From Apium graveolens (Eukaryota > Streptophyta > Magnoliopsida > Apiales > Apiaceae), in assembly GCF_009905375.1 (NCBI RefSeq), contig NC_133647.1, positions 171,908,790 to 171,972,789 on the forward strand: 64,000 nucleotides of DNA, read 5' to 3'. Positions 45,461 to 57,500 of this stretch are shown here, in pieces (the stretch's first letter is position 1; the number at the start of each line of letters is the position of its first letter). The translations under genes were made by a program, and so were the position numbers. The notes beneath the pieces are model-generated. The model had not been told where the DNA came from. It did no database searches and worked only from the letters and a program-made list of their open reading frames with translations.

Positions 45461-45575
45461 TGCTAAGTTTGGAGATATAATACGAACGTGAAACTTTATT
45501 ACAATCAACTCAGAATTTATAATACACATTTCAACATATATAGAAAATCAATATAAGCTAAATACTGAAAATAAC

Positions 45576-45580
<5 letters not shown>

Positions 45581-45606
<26 letters not shown>
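45581..45606. repeat. (AT)n microsatellite next to MITE family 2 copy 1
   Basis: An uninterrupted TA run immediately left of the MITE. A shorter TATATATA run follows the MITE at 46016-46028, so the MITE may have inserted inside one AT tract. Confidence 0.7.
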
Positions 45607-45611
<5 letters not shown>

Positions 45612-46015
45612 TAAGTTCTATGGAGACCACTTTTTTTGGAGACCTTGGAGACCACTTATGTTTTGCAAGTTAAATATTGCATAAAAATATTGCAAAACAT
45701 ATTATTTTGCGAATAATGCTCTATAAAGATCCTTATTTTATTCAAAATCTTGAATATCATATATGTACTTCATGTAAAACATTACAAAAATATTTTATTC
45801 TGCAAAACATGTTAAGTTTGCAGAACATTTGTTCAGTTTGCAGAACATACACATTCTACTTATTAAACTTAAATGATCTTCAATAATTTTAATGAATTAG
45901 TGATACTCGTAAAACATACTTCACAAAATAATATATTTTATAGTGTTTTGATTGCAGAACATATGTGGTCTCCAAGGTCTCCGATGAAAACGTCGTCTCC
46001 ATAGAACTTTTCTCT
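45607..46015. mobile_element. MITE family 2, copy 1 (TTCTATGGAGACC ends)
   Basis: The left end AGGGTTAAGTTCTATGGAGA pairs with the right end GTCTCCATAGAACTTTTCTC as an inverted repeat. GGAGACCTTGGAGACCAC inside the left arm mirrors GTGGTCTCCAAGGTCTCC in the right. The core has three TGCA(A/G)AACAT units. A second copy is at 50942-51368. It follows directly after an (AT)n run (45581-45606), a likely preferred target. Confidence 0.75.
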
Positions 46016-46927
46016 ATATATATATATGTTCTAAAAATAAGTAGGTTAAAATTGTGTTTTGTTGGTAAAAAATTGCTCGTTTATTTTTAAATATCGCTCA
46101 TTAATCGTTTGTTAATTTTCTTAGAAGATAATTTTATCATTTTTCAATTAATAAGTGTACCAGTTGATAACCTGTGATAAGTACGGGATGATTTAATTTA
46201 TTTAAATAATCTTTAAAAATCATAATAGTATAAGTACCATGTCAAAATTTCTAACTTTTACTCAGAAAATCCAACCCAAACTATTGAGTACGATATTTAT
46301 TGTTATGATTATAGTAAAAAAATTATAATTATTATACAATTTCAAAAAAAATTATTATTTCATTAAAATATACTATTGAGTCATATGAGAAATAGGAATA
46401 CTTAATTGAAATTAATATACGAATTGCAATTAAAAAATGGGTAAAATAATACATATAATATTATAAGTCATATAGAAGTAAAAGAAGAATAAAAATTATA
46501 CATTTAGAGTTATAATGAAATTCAAAAAGTGTGAAATCAAAAATTGATGAAACCAAACACGTATAGTATATTGAATTTGTAATACATAAGGGAATTAGGA
46601 ACACAAAGGTTAAAGTCAAAATTGGGTAAATAAAAATAAAACCAAACTTATTAGGTAGAAGTATAATGAAAAAACTAAACTTAATAGAATCACACGATAT
46701 GTAGAAGTATAAGATAACATAAATAAACCAAATTTAATAGAATCATAATACATGTAGAAGTATAACATGTATAAATGGTTTAATTAAAAATTTAGTAGAA
46801 TTAAAAGACAATACAAAAGTAGAATTATAAGATATACATGAATGAATAAGTGAAATCAACAGTTGGTGGTACCAAAAATTGGTGAAACCAAAATTAATAG
46901 TACCATTTAAAATAGGTTTCTCTTATG
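46016..46927. other. AT-rich gene-free stretch with degenerate short repeats
   Basis: Between about 46440 and 46830 the phrases ATGTAGAAGTATAA and CCAAA(C/T)TTAATAGAATCA recur about every 55-60 bp, a degenerate tandem array. No gene is seen. Confidence 0.4.
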
Positions 46928-47034
46928 TTAATTATCAAGTAGGTCATTTACTACGTCCAAATGTATTAGGGGTTTTGTAGTTAGTGACTCACTTGATACA
47001 TTTGGACGCAATAAATGACCTACTTGATAATTAA
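46928..47034. repeat. hairpin: 39-bp arms, 29-base loop
   Basis: The left arm 46928-46966 and right arm 46996-47034 are inverted copies with two mismatches. Each arm contains TTATCAAGTAGGTCATTTA or its complement, and GTCCAAATGTAT. The loop is 46967-46995. It could be a tiny foldback element, or a transcript able to form a stem of the size used by plant Dicer-like enzymes. Confidence 0.75.
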
Positions 47035-47710
47035 CTTGTTTCGCTTATTAATAAAGATTATTAATGGCAGGTGAGAAAACGTATATTTATTGTCTTTTTA
47101 AAGAATTTGACAACTGTTGAGATGGTAGTGTCGATGGACGACAACTTAACGCACCTATTTTATTACTCATTTTTGTAAGCACCACTTTGATTCCGACATT
47201 CAAATTTCCTCTTACAAGGAGTTAATTGGTAAAGATCGTGAAGCCTTTAATACAGTAAATGATGTGCTTCGTCAAGTTGACCAGTGACTTTGTGGTGATT
47301 GTAGAAGTATACATTCGGTTCGCAAACATTGTTAGCATGCAAATGATCAATTATTTTCACCTCCCGCATATAGGTAGACAGTTCTATTTTTTCTGTATTC
47401 ATGGTATTTTCACACCTAATTATATCCTTAAAAGCGTTGTTGATTCCATGGACCCTATGCCTATTATCCAATCCCGTATTTTAGATGCTATTATACTTGA
47501 CAAAGAGTTCCGATACTCATTTAGGAAAGTAAAAAAATTCCTCCTACATGTAAGGTTTACCTTTTTTGTAGTTCTTAAGGCTATTTTGACTATAATTGTC
47601 AGCAATCATTTCTACTGCGATTCTTGGGTACGACTTCTCATTTTTATTGCATTTAATTTAAAGGTCTTCACCCTATTGATTGTCGAGAGAAAAAATATGG
47701 TACCAAAATT

Positions 47711-48270
47711 TTGTTGACATTATCTGGTGTTGCCCCAGACACTCCAAATACTAGGCTTTTAGCCGAAGAAAAATACCCTCAGGCACATTCTCCTACAACG
47801 CCCAGTTTCTTTTATGATGAAAGCCCTATTTTGGCAAATATTGAAACTATTCAGCGTTGCATCAAATCCTTTCTAAAAAGAATTTCATATGGGCGAGATG
47901 TGTTGCGGGCTGAACATCTCCTAGATGCATGTTGAGGTGATGAGTCTACTTTAGACAAAGAGTTTCTTGCACTCCTTACTCCAATTATTAATTTATGTCT
48001 GCAAGCTAATTACCTAACTTTATTTGGGGGATTTGTTGCAAGTGCTCCATTAACTCCACTTCTTAAGCCTGATGATGGAGTGAGACCCATTATTGTAGAA
48101 ACTTTATGAGACGTCTATTTTCCAAAGTAGTGTTGCAGAAGGTGGGAAAGGAGATGCCTGCTAACTTAAGAGATTTCTAGTTTGGGGTTGGTGTTTCTGG
48201 AGGTGCTGAGGTTGTGCTGCATGCGGTTGGTCGATTTGTTGAATCACGAAAACAAGACGATATGAGTGAA
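47711..48270 (+). pseudogene. decayed reverse transcriptase fragment (non-LTR-like plant family)
   Basis: Peptides in successive plus frames follow the order of a plant RT-domain family. TPNTRLLAEEKYPQAHSPTT comes first, then SYGRDVLRAEHLLDAC (family phrase like GRDGLRAQHLLD). After a stop come FLALLTPIINLCLQ, ASAPLTPLLKPDDGVRPI (start of the RT fold), VLQKVGKE, and QFGVGVSGGAEVV-type sequence ending HAVGRFVESRKQDD. After about 48270 the similarity ends abruptly, before the catalytic YxDD part. Several stops are present. The family assignment is from memory of its motifs. Confidence 0.6.
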
Positions 48271-49306
48271 ATTGTGAGTAGTTTTATAAATGAGTTAATA
48301 CGTGCACAGACATTCTATTATCTGCCTCGAAAAAAATTCGATTCATGTTCAATTCGATTTTTAAGCGAGTCGAATATGAACACACTTTTAATGATTGTTT
48401 CTTAATGAGCGAAAATATAGTTTGATTCCAATATTTACGAACAAGTTCAGTTACATAGTTTGTGAACCAGTTCGAAAACCTGGTTCGTGAAATCGTCAGG
48501 AAAGTTCATGAACAAACTCGTAAATATAGTTCATGAACGAGTTCATATACATACTCTTCGATATGTACCATCTGTACTAGCCATGCAAGCATTTAAAAGG
48601 AGTTGATAAATTTGCGCTAAGTACTAGCAGAATGTATTACATATCTATGGAAGTTTACTTAAACCCTTCATTAGTTACTTTTGTTTGATCTATCCATTAC
48701 TTTTTATTTGAACTAATTAAAATTGTAACATTAGTTATTTCAAAAATCTTACTACATCAATATGTATATATTTTTTCAAAGATAATTAAGTTTTTGAATT
48801 TTCATCTTATATTAAATATACATTTGGACTTATATTTTGTTCAGACTTAAATTTTGTCAGACTTAATTTTAAAAAATAATAATTTTATGTATATAATGTG
48901 ACCAACAACTATGTACAATGTATTACATATATTAATATTTGTACTCCAAAAAAATATAATATATAAAGAATAATAAAGAAAAAATCAAATTACTTTTTTT
49001 ATTAAAAGTTAATTTATTATAAGATTAAAATCACAATGTTTAACATTGACTAAACTTAACATATCAAATATAACGTAGAATCTCATCTCAAATTAAAAAT
49101 CAAGCGTAACACAGAACCCAGTGTAAAATACAGAATCTGGTACATTTTTTTATATTTTTATAATAATAAAATTCTATGTAGTAATGTCGTATTTGATTCT
49201 AATTTTTTCTTAGAAACTATTTTTTATTCATGAAAAACCCCTTTCACTGTGAAAATTAGAATCTAAATGTATTTTCACTCAGCGGGAAGTTTCCCTCTCT
49301 TTTTTG
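48271..49306. other. gene-free stretch with TTCATGAAC-type repeats
   Basis: 48330-48560 has many GTTCATGAAC / GTTCGTGAA variants. A similar cluster in opposite orientation lies at 50700-50880, so the two could be subterminal repeats of one decayed element. The rest is AT-rich, without genes. Confidence 0.35.
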
Positions 49307-50629
49307 TAGGACCTAAAAACTAAATATGACCGAACAAATTCGACCAGGAATAAATTTGATTGTCATCGGTCAAAAATAAGTATTTGACCTCAAATTTGAC
49401 TACTTTCAGTCAAAATTAAGCCTCACCGGTTATAAATTAAAATTGATCATAAATATGACCACCGGTGGTTAAATTTAGCCGCAGTCATATTTAGTTAGTC
49501 AAATTAAGACTAAAATAATATACAAATAACAGCCCGCACTTCCGGACTGTTAATTCTAAATCAAAACTAAAATAAATACAATCATTGAGCCAAAAATCTA
49601 TTTCAAAGGTTACTATTACAAAATCGCAGCTAAAAACGAAAGTCCAAAAATCAATCTACTCCAAAGCTAACGTCCTCGAATTCCCAATGCTATCCAATTT
49701 GAGTCTTAAAAGAAACTTGAAATTTGTAAGTAATGAGTCATACAGCCCAACAAGAAACCAACCGATCTAACTAGTGGGGCCAAGAAACATGTACATATAT
49801 AACAAAATAAGATAATCTTTACAATACGAAACAAACACTTTCAATGCATATTTTTATTCTTATTCGATACATACGATAAAAATTGCACGTAAATAACAAT
49901 ATTTCAAAACCCATAATTCATGTCACGACAACTACAAACCGGTGATAACGATCCTAATTTTTCAGAAAACTGTCACTGCAATCCGGTGATCACAGTCCTA
50001 AGTTCTTATTTGTTATTTTCATAAATCATGACATAAATCAGAGATCCAAAATTATCGTTTAGACACCACACAAATATAAGAATATTTATACTATGACACA
50101 TAATGATTTCAAATATATCATCACTTAGCCCAAGTTTTGATAAACAAATATACACACATAACACATAATTTTGAAAACACTAGCAAGAGCGATTGGAAAT
50201 TTACCTCAAAATCTGACCAAATCTGAATATATCCTTTTCGACACTCTAAACGACCTTATCTTGGAAAATACGAAACATGAAAGTTGTAAAGAATGAAAAG
50301 ACTTTTCCGAAAAGTCCGGAATCAATGAATTCTAACTTACGGTGAATTTATTAAAAAATTTACAAAATTGCTAATTTTTATGGCTTTTTACCCTACGAAT
50401 TTTCATAATTAAGATGAGAAGGACGAATATGATGTATTTATAATGATACAAGACCCCATTTCTTAACCTATAAGTTATCCATATTTGAATATTATCCAAA
50501 TTTTAGGCCCATAAATTTAATTTAATTTTAAATTGTAATCATAATTTTTAATCCCCTTTTCTATTATCCTATTATTATTATACTTTTAAAAATAATGTGA
50601 TATTATATTACCCTTATTTTTTTGTAGTG
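49307..50629. mobile_element. possible decayed CACTA non-autonomous element
   Basis: The right end ATTTTTTTGTAGTG (50616-50629) is the complement of a CACTACAAAAAAA CACTA-superfamily end. The left part (49320-49500) is full of AAATATGACC / GGTCAAA(A/T)T subterminal repeats in both orientations, usual for CACTA elements. The left CACTA itself is not intact. No transposase frame remains. Confidence 0.35.
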
Positions 50630-50941
50630 GCCGTATGTATTATTCAGACTATATTTATAATTAAGCAAATGAATCAAATAGCTATTCTTTTGAATTATAA
50701 TATAAAAACGATGTGATCATGAACATGAACTCATAAGCATATTCATGAGATGTTCGTAAACATTATTTTATGAGACATGTTCATGAATAAGTTTTTTTAA
50801 TAAGCGAAAAATAAATTGAAAGTTTAGTTTGAAAAAAGCTTGCTTTCGCAAAATTTAATACGAATTGAAACATGAATACTTAAGAGTTATGTTCAGTTCA
50901 AATCATTTAGGGTCTTAATTGTCAAAAGAATAATATATTAA

Positions 50942-51368
50942 AAGGGTTAAGTTATATGAAGACCAGTTTTTTTTGGAGACCAGTTTTTTTTGAGACCTTG
51001 GAGACCACTTATGTTCTACAAGTTAAATATTGCATAAAAACATTGCAAAAAATATTATTTTGCGAATCATACTCTACAAATTTCCTTATTTTATTCAAAA
51101 TCTTGAATATAATATATGTACTGCATGTAAAACATTACAAAAATACTTTATTCTACAAAACATGTTAAGTTTGCAGAACATTTGTTCAGCTTGCAGAACA
51201 TACACATTCTACTTATTAAACTTAAATGATCTTCAATAATTTTAATGAATTAGTGATACTCGTAAAACATACTTCACAAAATAAAATATTGTATTGTGTT
51301 TTGATTGCAGAACATATTTGGTCTCCATGGTCTCCGATGAAAAACTGGTCTCCATAGAATTTTTCTCT
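50942..51368. mobile_element. MITE family 2, copy 2
   Basis: It is nearly collinear with 45607-46015: AAAGGGTTAAGTTATATGAA at the left, then GGAGACCTTGGAGACC-like arms, the same TTGCAGAACAT units, and GTCTCCATAGAATTTTTCTC at the right. The left arm carries an extra local duplication of GACCAGTTTTTTTTGGAGAC. Confidence 0.75.
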
Positions 51369-52186
51369 ATATTAAAATAGATTACAATAAGTCTTTGTAT
51401 CTACTCTAGGTCTCCCACAAGCATCAAATCCTATGCTACAGCTTAATTACACTTCTACATTTAATAATTTCACGCAATTGTACTTTTTATTAATAAGCTA
51501 AAGCAGTACAAATTATTGAAATATCGAGTTTTGGTACTTACGTGATAATTATGTCACTATTTTAAAATTAATATTAAAAATCAACTATTAAAACAAATAG
51601 ACTTCTATTCTTCTTAGATTTTCTTTCTATTAATTAATGTCATGATTATATAATTGTATAATATTATTAAATCTCAACAATTAATTTTAATTGTCGTATA
51701 TTCTAGATAGACTTTGTTTTCTAACCATGTTTGAACATAAAAGTACCAAATTATTAAAATTACCAAATTACCAAATTTGATACTTTATATAACTATTTTT
51801 AAAATTTTATATTATTAAATCTCATTTGCCGACATGAATTAAATTTTATTTTTTATAAACTTTGTTTAAAATAGTTTATTAACAATAGTTAAATAATAGT
51901 AAATGACTTTATTGACATTTATTTATTTTTAAACCAAAACTCATTGGTTTAACAATTTTATTTGTTGGCCATCACAACCTCTATTTATTTGTTTCGAAAC
52001 AAAGTACGAGTTTCAGTATTAAACATTTTTTAACATTTTAATTTAAGTATTAAACATTTTTTAACACCAAGTAATTAATGAATTGTATGTCAAATTTTAT
52101 TAAGTAATAATAAGTTAAGTAAAATAACATTTATTTATTTTTAATTTGAAAAAGAATTAAATAAACAAACAAACATACCCCGTATA
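51369..52186. other. AT-rich gene-free stretch
   Basis: No ORF or named repeat is seen. The phrase GTATTAAACATTTTTTAACA is tandemly duplicated near 52015-52065. Confidence 0.5.
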
Positions 52187-52300
52187 TCCCGCTTAACGCA
52201 GGGTCTGGGGAGGGTAAGATGCACGCAGCCTTCCCCTCATTTTGAAAAATGAAGAGGCTGTTTCCCGAAAGACCCCCGACTTGTGTGTGCGTGGCAAAAT
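52187..52300. repeat. short conserved plant dispersed repeat (SINE-like candidate)
   Basis: The GC-rich island GGGTCTGGGGAGGGTAAGAT, then GCACGCAGCCTTCCCCT, then GAGGCTGTTTCCCGAAAGAC stands out from AT-rich flanks. From memory this phrase is dispersed in many angiosperm genomes. I cannot assign a family or boundaries. Confidence 0.4.
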
Positions 52301-52328
52301 ATGTAAAAAGTAAAATAACAATTTAACA

Positions 52329-52939
52329 TGTTAGATATATTTGATAATGTCATGGCTAATATGATTTATGTTTAGTTTTCAGATCTTACTTAACAGGACA
52401 AATTAGTACTTAACTGGGAATCAGTACTTATACTGGAAGTCAGGACTTAAGGATATCAGTACTTATATTATCAAGAGATAATCATCAGAAGTTGGATATC
52501 AGAACTTAAGTGCTGAAGGACGATCAGATAAGGATAGTAGCTGATTAAATGAAAGAAGATCGAGATAAATATAAGAAGAGATATGCATGAAGAAGGAGTT
52601 CCGTGAAGAATGGAATACTTGGAAGAAAAGATATCTGATTGATATATTTTAGGAAGCAGAATTATATTCCATATCAATTAGCGATTATCTTGTAACTGTG
52701 TAATATATAAACACAGACATAGGGTTTACACTATAAGTGTTATCATATTCGAGAAGATTATTCATTGTAACCCTAGCAGCTCTCGTGATATTTGTTCATC
52801 ACTGAGAGGTAACAGTTCCATACTGTAACAGAGTTTATTGTTTCAATAAAGTTTATTTTCTGTTACTTAAGATATTAAAGTTCGATTTAATTATATTTTA
52901 CACTGTATTCACCCCCTCTACAGTGTGTGTGACCTAACA
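52329..52939 (+). repeat. 5' LTR of element F
   Basis: It starts TGTTAGATATATTTGATAAT and ends GTGTGACCTAACA, 611 bp. It ends directly before the primer-binding site. A cluster of ATCAG(T/A/G)ACTTA units lies at 52400-52520. TATATAAACACAG at about 52705 is a plausible TATA box. Confidence 0.85.
52400..52520 (+). promoter_or_regulatory. cluster of ATCAGNACTTA motifs in the LTR of element F
   Basis: Units are TTAGTACTTAAC, ATCAGTACTTAT, GTCAGGACTTAA, TATCAGTACTTA, ATCAGAAGTT and TATCAGAACTTA within about 110 bp, all on the same strand. Their reverse complement, AAGTTCTGATA, recurs in the internal linkers of the same element. Confidence 0.55.
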
Positions 52940-52941
52940 AG

Positions 52942-52953
52942 TGGTATCAGAGC
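52942..52953 (+). other. primer-binding site of element F (initiator Met-tRNA)
   Basis: TGGTATCAGAGC lies two bases after the LTR end. It is the canonical Copia site. Confidence 0.9.
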
Positions 52954-52995
52954 CTATCTGTTAACACACATATAGTTAAAGATCCAAACACAATC

Positions 52996-54233
52996 ATGTC
53001 TGACACAGAAACTCCAACTAAGCCTACCAAAACTGAAGAACCTCCAAATACACAAATCCAAAGTCGGTATGAAACCATCAGAGTTCCCATACTGAGACCA
53101 TCTGAATATGCCATATGGAAGGTGGGGATGACCATGTTTCTGGAGGCTACAGATCCAGAATATCTTGATAGAATCGAGGAAGGGCCTCACAAACCAACCA
53201 AGCTCGCTGTTGCAGTTGCAGGTGAGGCAGCAAAGACTATACCAAAGGAAAAGAGTGATTATACTGCTGAAGATATCGCATCAATTGCTAAGGATGCTAA
53301 GGTACGACACTTACTGCATAGTACCATTGATAATGTAATGTCAAACAGGGTAATTAACTGCAAGACTGCTAAAGAGATAGGGGATGCTCTGGAAACAAGG
53401 TGTCAGGGAACTGATAAGATTAAAAAGAACAGGAAGACAATACTCACTCAAGAGTATGAACACTTTGACTCAAAGGCTAATGAATCATTGAGTGATTTAT
53501 ATGATAGATTTGTCAAACTCTTGAATGATCTGTCACTGGCTAATAAGGAGTATGATCTTGAAGATTCAAACCTTAAATTCCTGTTAGCTCTTCCTGAATG
53601 TTGGGATTTGAAGGCAACAACAATAAGAGACAATTACAATCTTGATGAAACAACTCTTGATGAAATTTATGGAATGCTCAAGACTCATGAACTTGAGATG
53701 GAACAAAGAAGCAAGAGGAAAGGAGGAAAGTCAAGGACAGTTGCTCTTAAGGCTGAAGAAGAATCCCCCAAGGCAGCTACCTCAAGGAAAGACAAGGGTA
53801 AAGCTCTTTTCAAAAAGTCTGATACTGAGTCATCAAGTTCTAAAAGTGATGATGACTCAGATTCTGAAAGCTTGCCTGAGACTGATGCTGATGAGGAGAT
53901 GATGAAGTTGTGTGCTCTTATGGTGATAATGATAAATCAGAAGTTAGAGAGGGATTAACTTCTGACAAACTAAAATAGGAAAAGACAGCTGAAGTAAACA
54001 TAGGCTTAATGACTAAGAAGCAGCTTAAGCATAAGCTGAAAGATGTTAAGAATGTAAATAAGGTAAAATCACCTAGGAAAAATAGGAATGGAAAGGAAGG
54101 TGTGAATAAAAGCAATGATTATAAACCTGTTCCTGATGCTCCTAGGAAAACATGTCATAAATGTGGAAGTTCTAACCATCTGGCTTCTTTTTGCAGGAAG
54201 AATAAGAACATTAACTCCTTACCTTCAAAATAA
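52996..54233 (+). pseudogene. gag of element F
   Basis: The ATG at 52996 opens a 320-codon frame (MSDTETPTKPTKTEEPPN). It contains the gag core: ILRPSEYAIWKVGMTMFLEA, then AKEIGDALETRCQGTDKIKK and YDRFVKLLNDLSL. It ends at 53956-53958. After a break, the frame 54009-54233 carries a zinc knuckle, CHKCGSSNHLASFC. Ser/Asp-rich linker sequence (TESSSSKSDDDSDSESLPET) lies between. Gag would package element RNA in cytoplasmic particles. The break before the zinc knuckle makes this copy defective. Confidence 0.85.
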
Positions 54234-54554
54234 GGAGTTAAGAGTCAGTCTGTTAGATATAAACCACAGAATCCTTCTTTTCATCGTGGTAGTTTATGGC
54301 ATTCCATTTATACTTGTAAGGAATATCATAGCTTATACTATGATTATTATCAATTAAAACCTTCTTTGAAGAAAGTTTCCATTGTTCCTTCTAGTGTAAA
54401 TTCTGATTCAAAGTCTGATAGTGTAAGTTCTGATAAGAAAAATGTTAACATAAACTCTGATGCTAAATCCGCTGCAAATGTTAACAAACTTGATAAGGCC
54501 AAAGGATCCAAGCAAGTCTGGGTTCTTAAAACTAATCATTAGTGGTCTTTGTGA

Positions 54555-57500
54555 TTGCAGGGCAACAGGAAAAATATTCTAGTTTTGGACAGTGGATGTT
54601 CAGGACATATGACTGGAAATAAAGCCCTGCTATCAGACTTTGTGAAGAAAGCTGGCCCAAGTGTTTTTTATGGAGATGGCAACATTGGAAAAACATTGGG
54701 ATATGGCAATATCAATCTTGGGAATGTCATCATTAAAAAAGTAGCTCTGGTCTCAGGACTTAAACACAATCTGCTTAGTATAAGTCAAATCTGTGACAGA
54801 GGTTATCATGTTGATTTCTTTGAAGAACACTGTGAAGTTGTGAGTAAATCTAAAGGCAAAGTTGTTTTGAAAGGATACAGGCATGGTAACATTTATGAAG
54901 CTAAGCTTTCAACAAGTACTGATGGTTTTGTAATCTGTCTGATGAGTAGAGCATCAATTGAAGAAAGCTGGAATTGGCACAAGAAACTCTCTCATTTAAA
55001 TTTCAACAATATAAATGAGCTGGTCAAGAAAGATCTTGTGAGAGGACTGCCAAAGTCAGTATTTGCTCCTGATGGCCTTTGTGATTCTTGTCAGAAGGCC
55101 AAACAAAGAAAATCTTCATTCAAGAGCAAGACTGAATCATCAATTCTTGAGCCTTATCATCTACTACATGTTGATCTATTTGGTCCAGTAAATGTCATGT
55201 CTATTGCAAAGAAGAAATATGCATTGGTCATAGTGGATGAGTTCACTAGATACACATGGGTGTATTTCTTGCACACAAAAAGTGAAACTGCATCTATCTT
55301 GATTGATCATGTCAAACATCTGGATAAATTGGTCAAAGATTCTGTGAAAACAATAAGGAGTGATAATGGCACTGAGTTCAAGAATTTGATAATGGAAGAG
55401 TTCTGCAAAAACCATGGAATTAAGCAGGAATTTTCTGCTCCTGGAACTCCACAGCAAAATGGAGTTGTTGAAAGGAAGAATAGAACTCTCATTGAAGCTG
55501 CACGTACAATGCTTGAAGAAGCAAAGCTTCCGACCTATTTCTGGGCTGAAGCTGTGTAGACTGCCTATTTTACTCAAAATGCAACACTCATTAACAAGCA
55601 AGGAAAAACACCATATGAGATGGTGAAGAAAAAGAAGCCAAATCTGAAGTACTTTCATGTATTTGGATGCAAGTGTTTTGTTCTCAAGACTCATCCTGAA
55701 GAGCTATCCAAGTTTGATCTAAAAGCTGATGAAGGAATTTTTGTTGGATGTCCACTTTCCACAAAAGCCTTCAGAGTCTATAATTTGAGAACAAAAGTGG
55801 TCATGGAATCTATCAATGTCTCTTTTGATGACAAGAAGATTACTAGTCTTGAAGATTTTATTGACCATGATCAGCTGAGATTTGAAAATGAAGTCTCAAA
55901 TTCTGATACTGAAAATCCTGACAGTCTAAGTCCTGATACTGTAAACTCTGATGGATTAAACTCTGATGTTATTGAAACTGTGGTGACTACGCCAAAGGAA
56001 GATGCACCTATGCAGAGGGAGCATACTCAAGATCTTACCACATCTCAAGAAACATCAGAACATACATCTGGCTCTTCAAGTTCTGATTCGTCAAGTTCTG
56101 ATAAGCCAAGTTCTGATAGTGCTGAAAATCTAAATTCTGAAGAATCCAACTCAGAGAGCATAGTTTCAGGGGGAGCATCAAAAAATGAAAATGAAGACAG
56201 CATGGATCATAGGGAAGCATCCAGTTCTAGAGAAAACCTTCCATCTGCAAGGAAGTGGACAAAATCACATACACCTGATTTGATAATTGGAAATCCTGAT
56301 GCAGGTGTCAGAACTAGAACAGGTACTTCAAACGAATGTCTTTACAATTCTTTTCTCTCTCAAACTGAGCCAAAGAAAGTGGAAGAAGCTCTTCAAGATG
56401 CTGATTGGGTGTAAGCAATGCAGAGTTAAATGAATTTGAAAGAAACAAAGTCTGGACCCTAGTGCCAAGACCAAAGAATAGATCTGTTGTTGGTACAAAG
56501 TGGGTATTCAGAAACAAAACTAACAGTGATGGCATAATTACAAGGAATAAGGCAAGGCTGGTTGCAAAAGGATATTCTCAACATGAGGGAATTGATTATG
56601 ATGAAACATTTGCACCAGTTGCTAGGTTAGAAGCCATAAGGATATTTTTGGCTTATGCTGCTCATAAAAAGTTTACTGTCTTTCAAATGGATGTGAAAAG
56701 TGCTTTTCTCAATGGAGAATTGGAGGAGGAAGTATATGTTGAACAACCTCCAGGCTTTGTAGACTTTAAACATCCAGATTATGTCTACAGGCTTGATAAA
56801 GTACTTTATGGACTTAAGCAAGCTCCTAGAGCATGGTATGAGACTTTAGCTCAGTTTCTTCTGGAAAGTGGATTCAACAGAGGAATAATAGACAAAACAC
56901 TGTTCTACCTCAACCATGGAAATGACTTAATTCTGGTCCAGATTTATGTTGATGATATCATTTTTGGGTCTACAAATGACAGACTTTGCAAGAAGTTTTC
57001 CAAACTGATGCAGTCAAGGTATCAGATGAGTATGATGGGGGAACTTAGCTATTTTCTGGGCCTTCAAGTCAAGCAGAATGAAGAAGGCACTTTTATTTGT
57101 CAAACTAAGTACACCAGAAACTTGCTGAAGAAATTTGGAATGCAAGATTGTACAAGTGCATCCACTCCCATGGCCACTGCAACAAAACTGGATAAGGATA
57201 CTGGTAAATCAGTAGATGTTACTGATTACAGAGGTATGATTGGCTCTCTACTCTATCTAACTGCTAGTAGACCTGATATCATGTATGCTACCTGTCTTTG
57301 TGCAAGATTTCAAGCAGATCCAAGAGAACCTCACTTAACAGCTGTGAAAAGAATTTTCAAGTATCTTAAAGGAATAGCTGATCTGGGATTGTGGTATCCT
57401 AGAGAATCATATTTTAAACAAATAGGTTACTCAGATGCAGATTTTGTAGGTTGCAAAATTGACAGGAAAAGCACAAGTGGAAGCTGCCAATTTCTTGGAG

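Noticed and set aside
45677..51239. Two nearly identical 69-aa frames at 45677 and 51030
   Set aside because: They are the interior of MITE family 2 read in one frame. A-T-rich composition and no start context.
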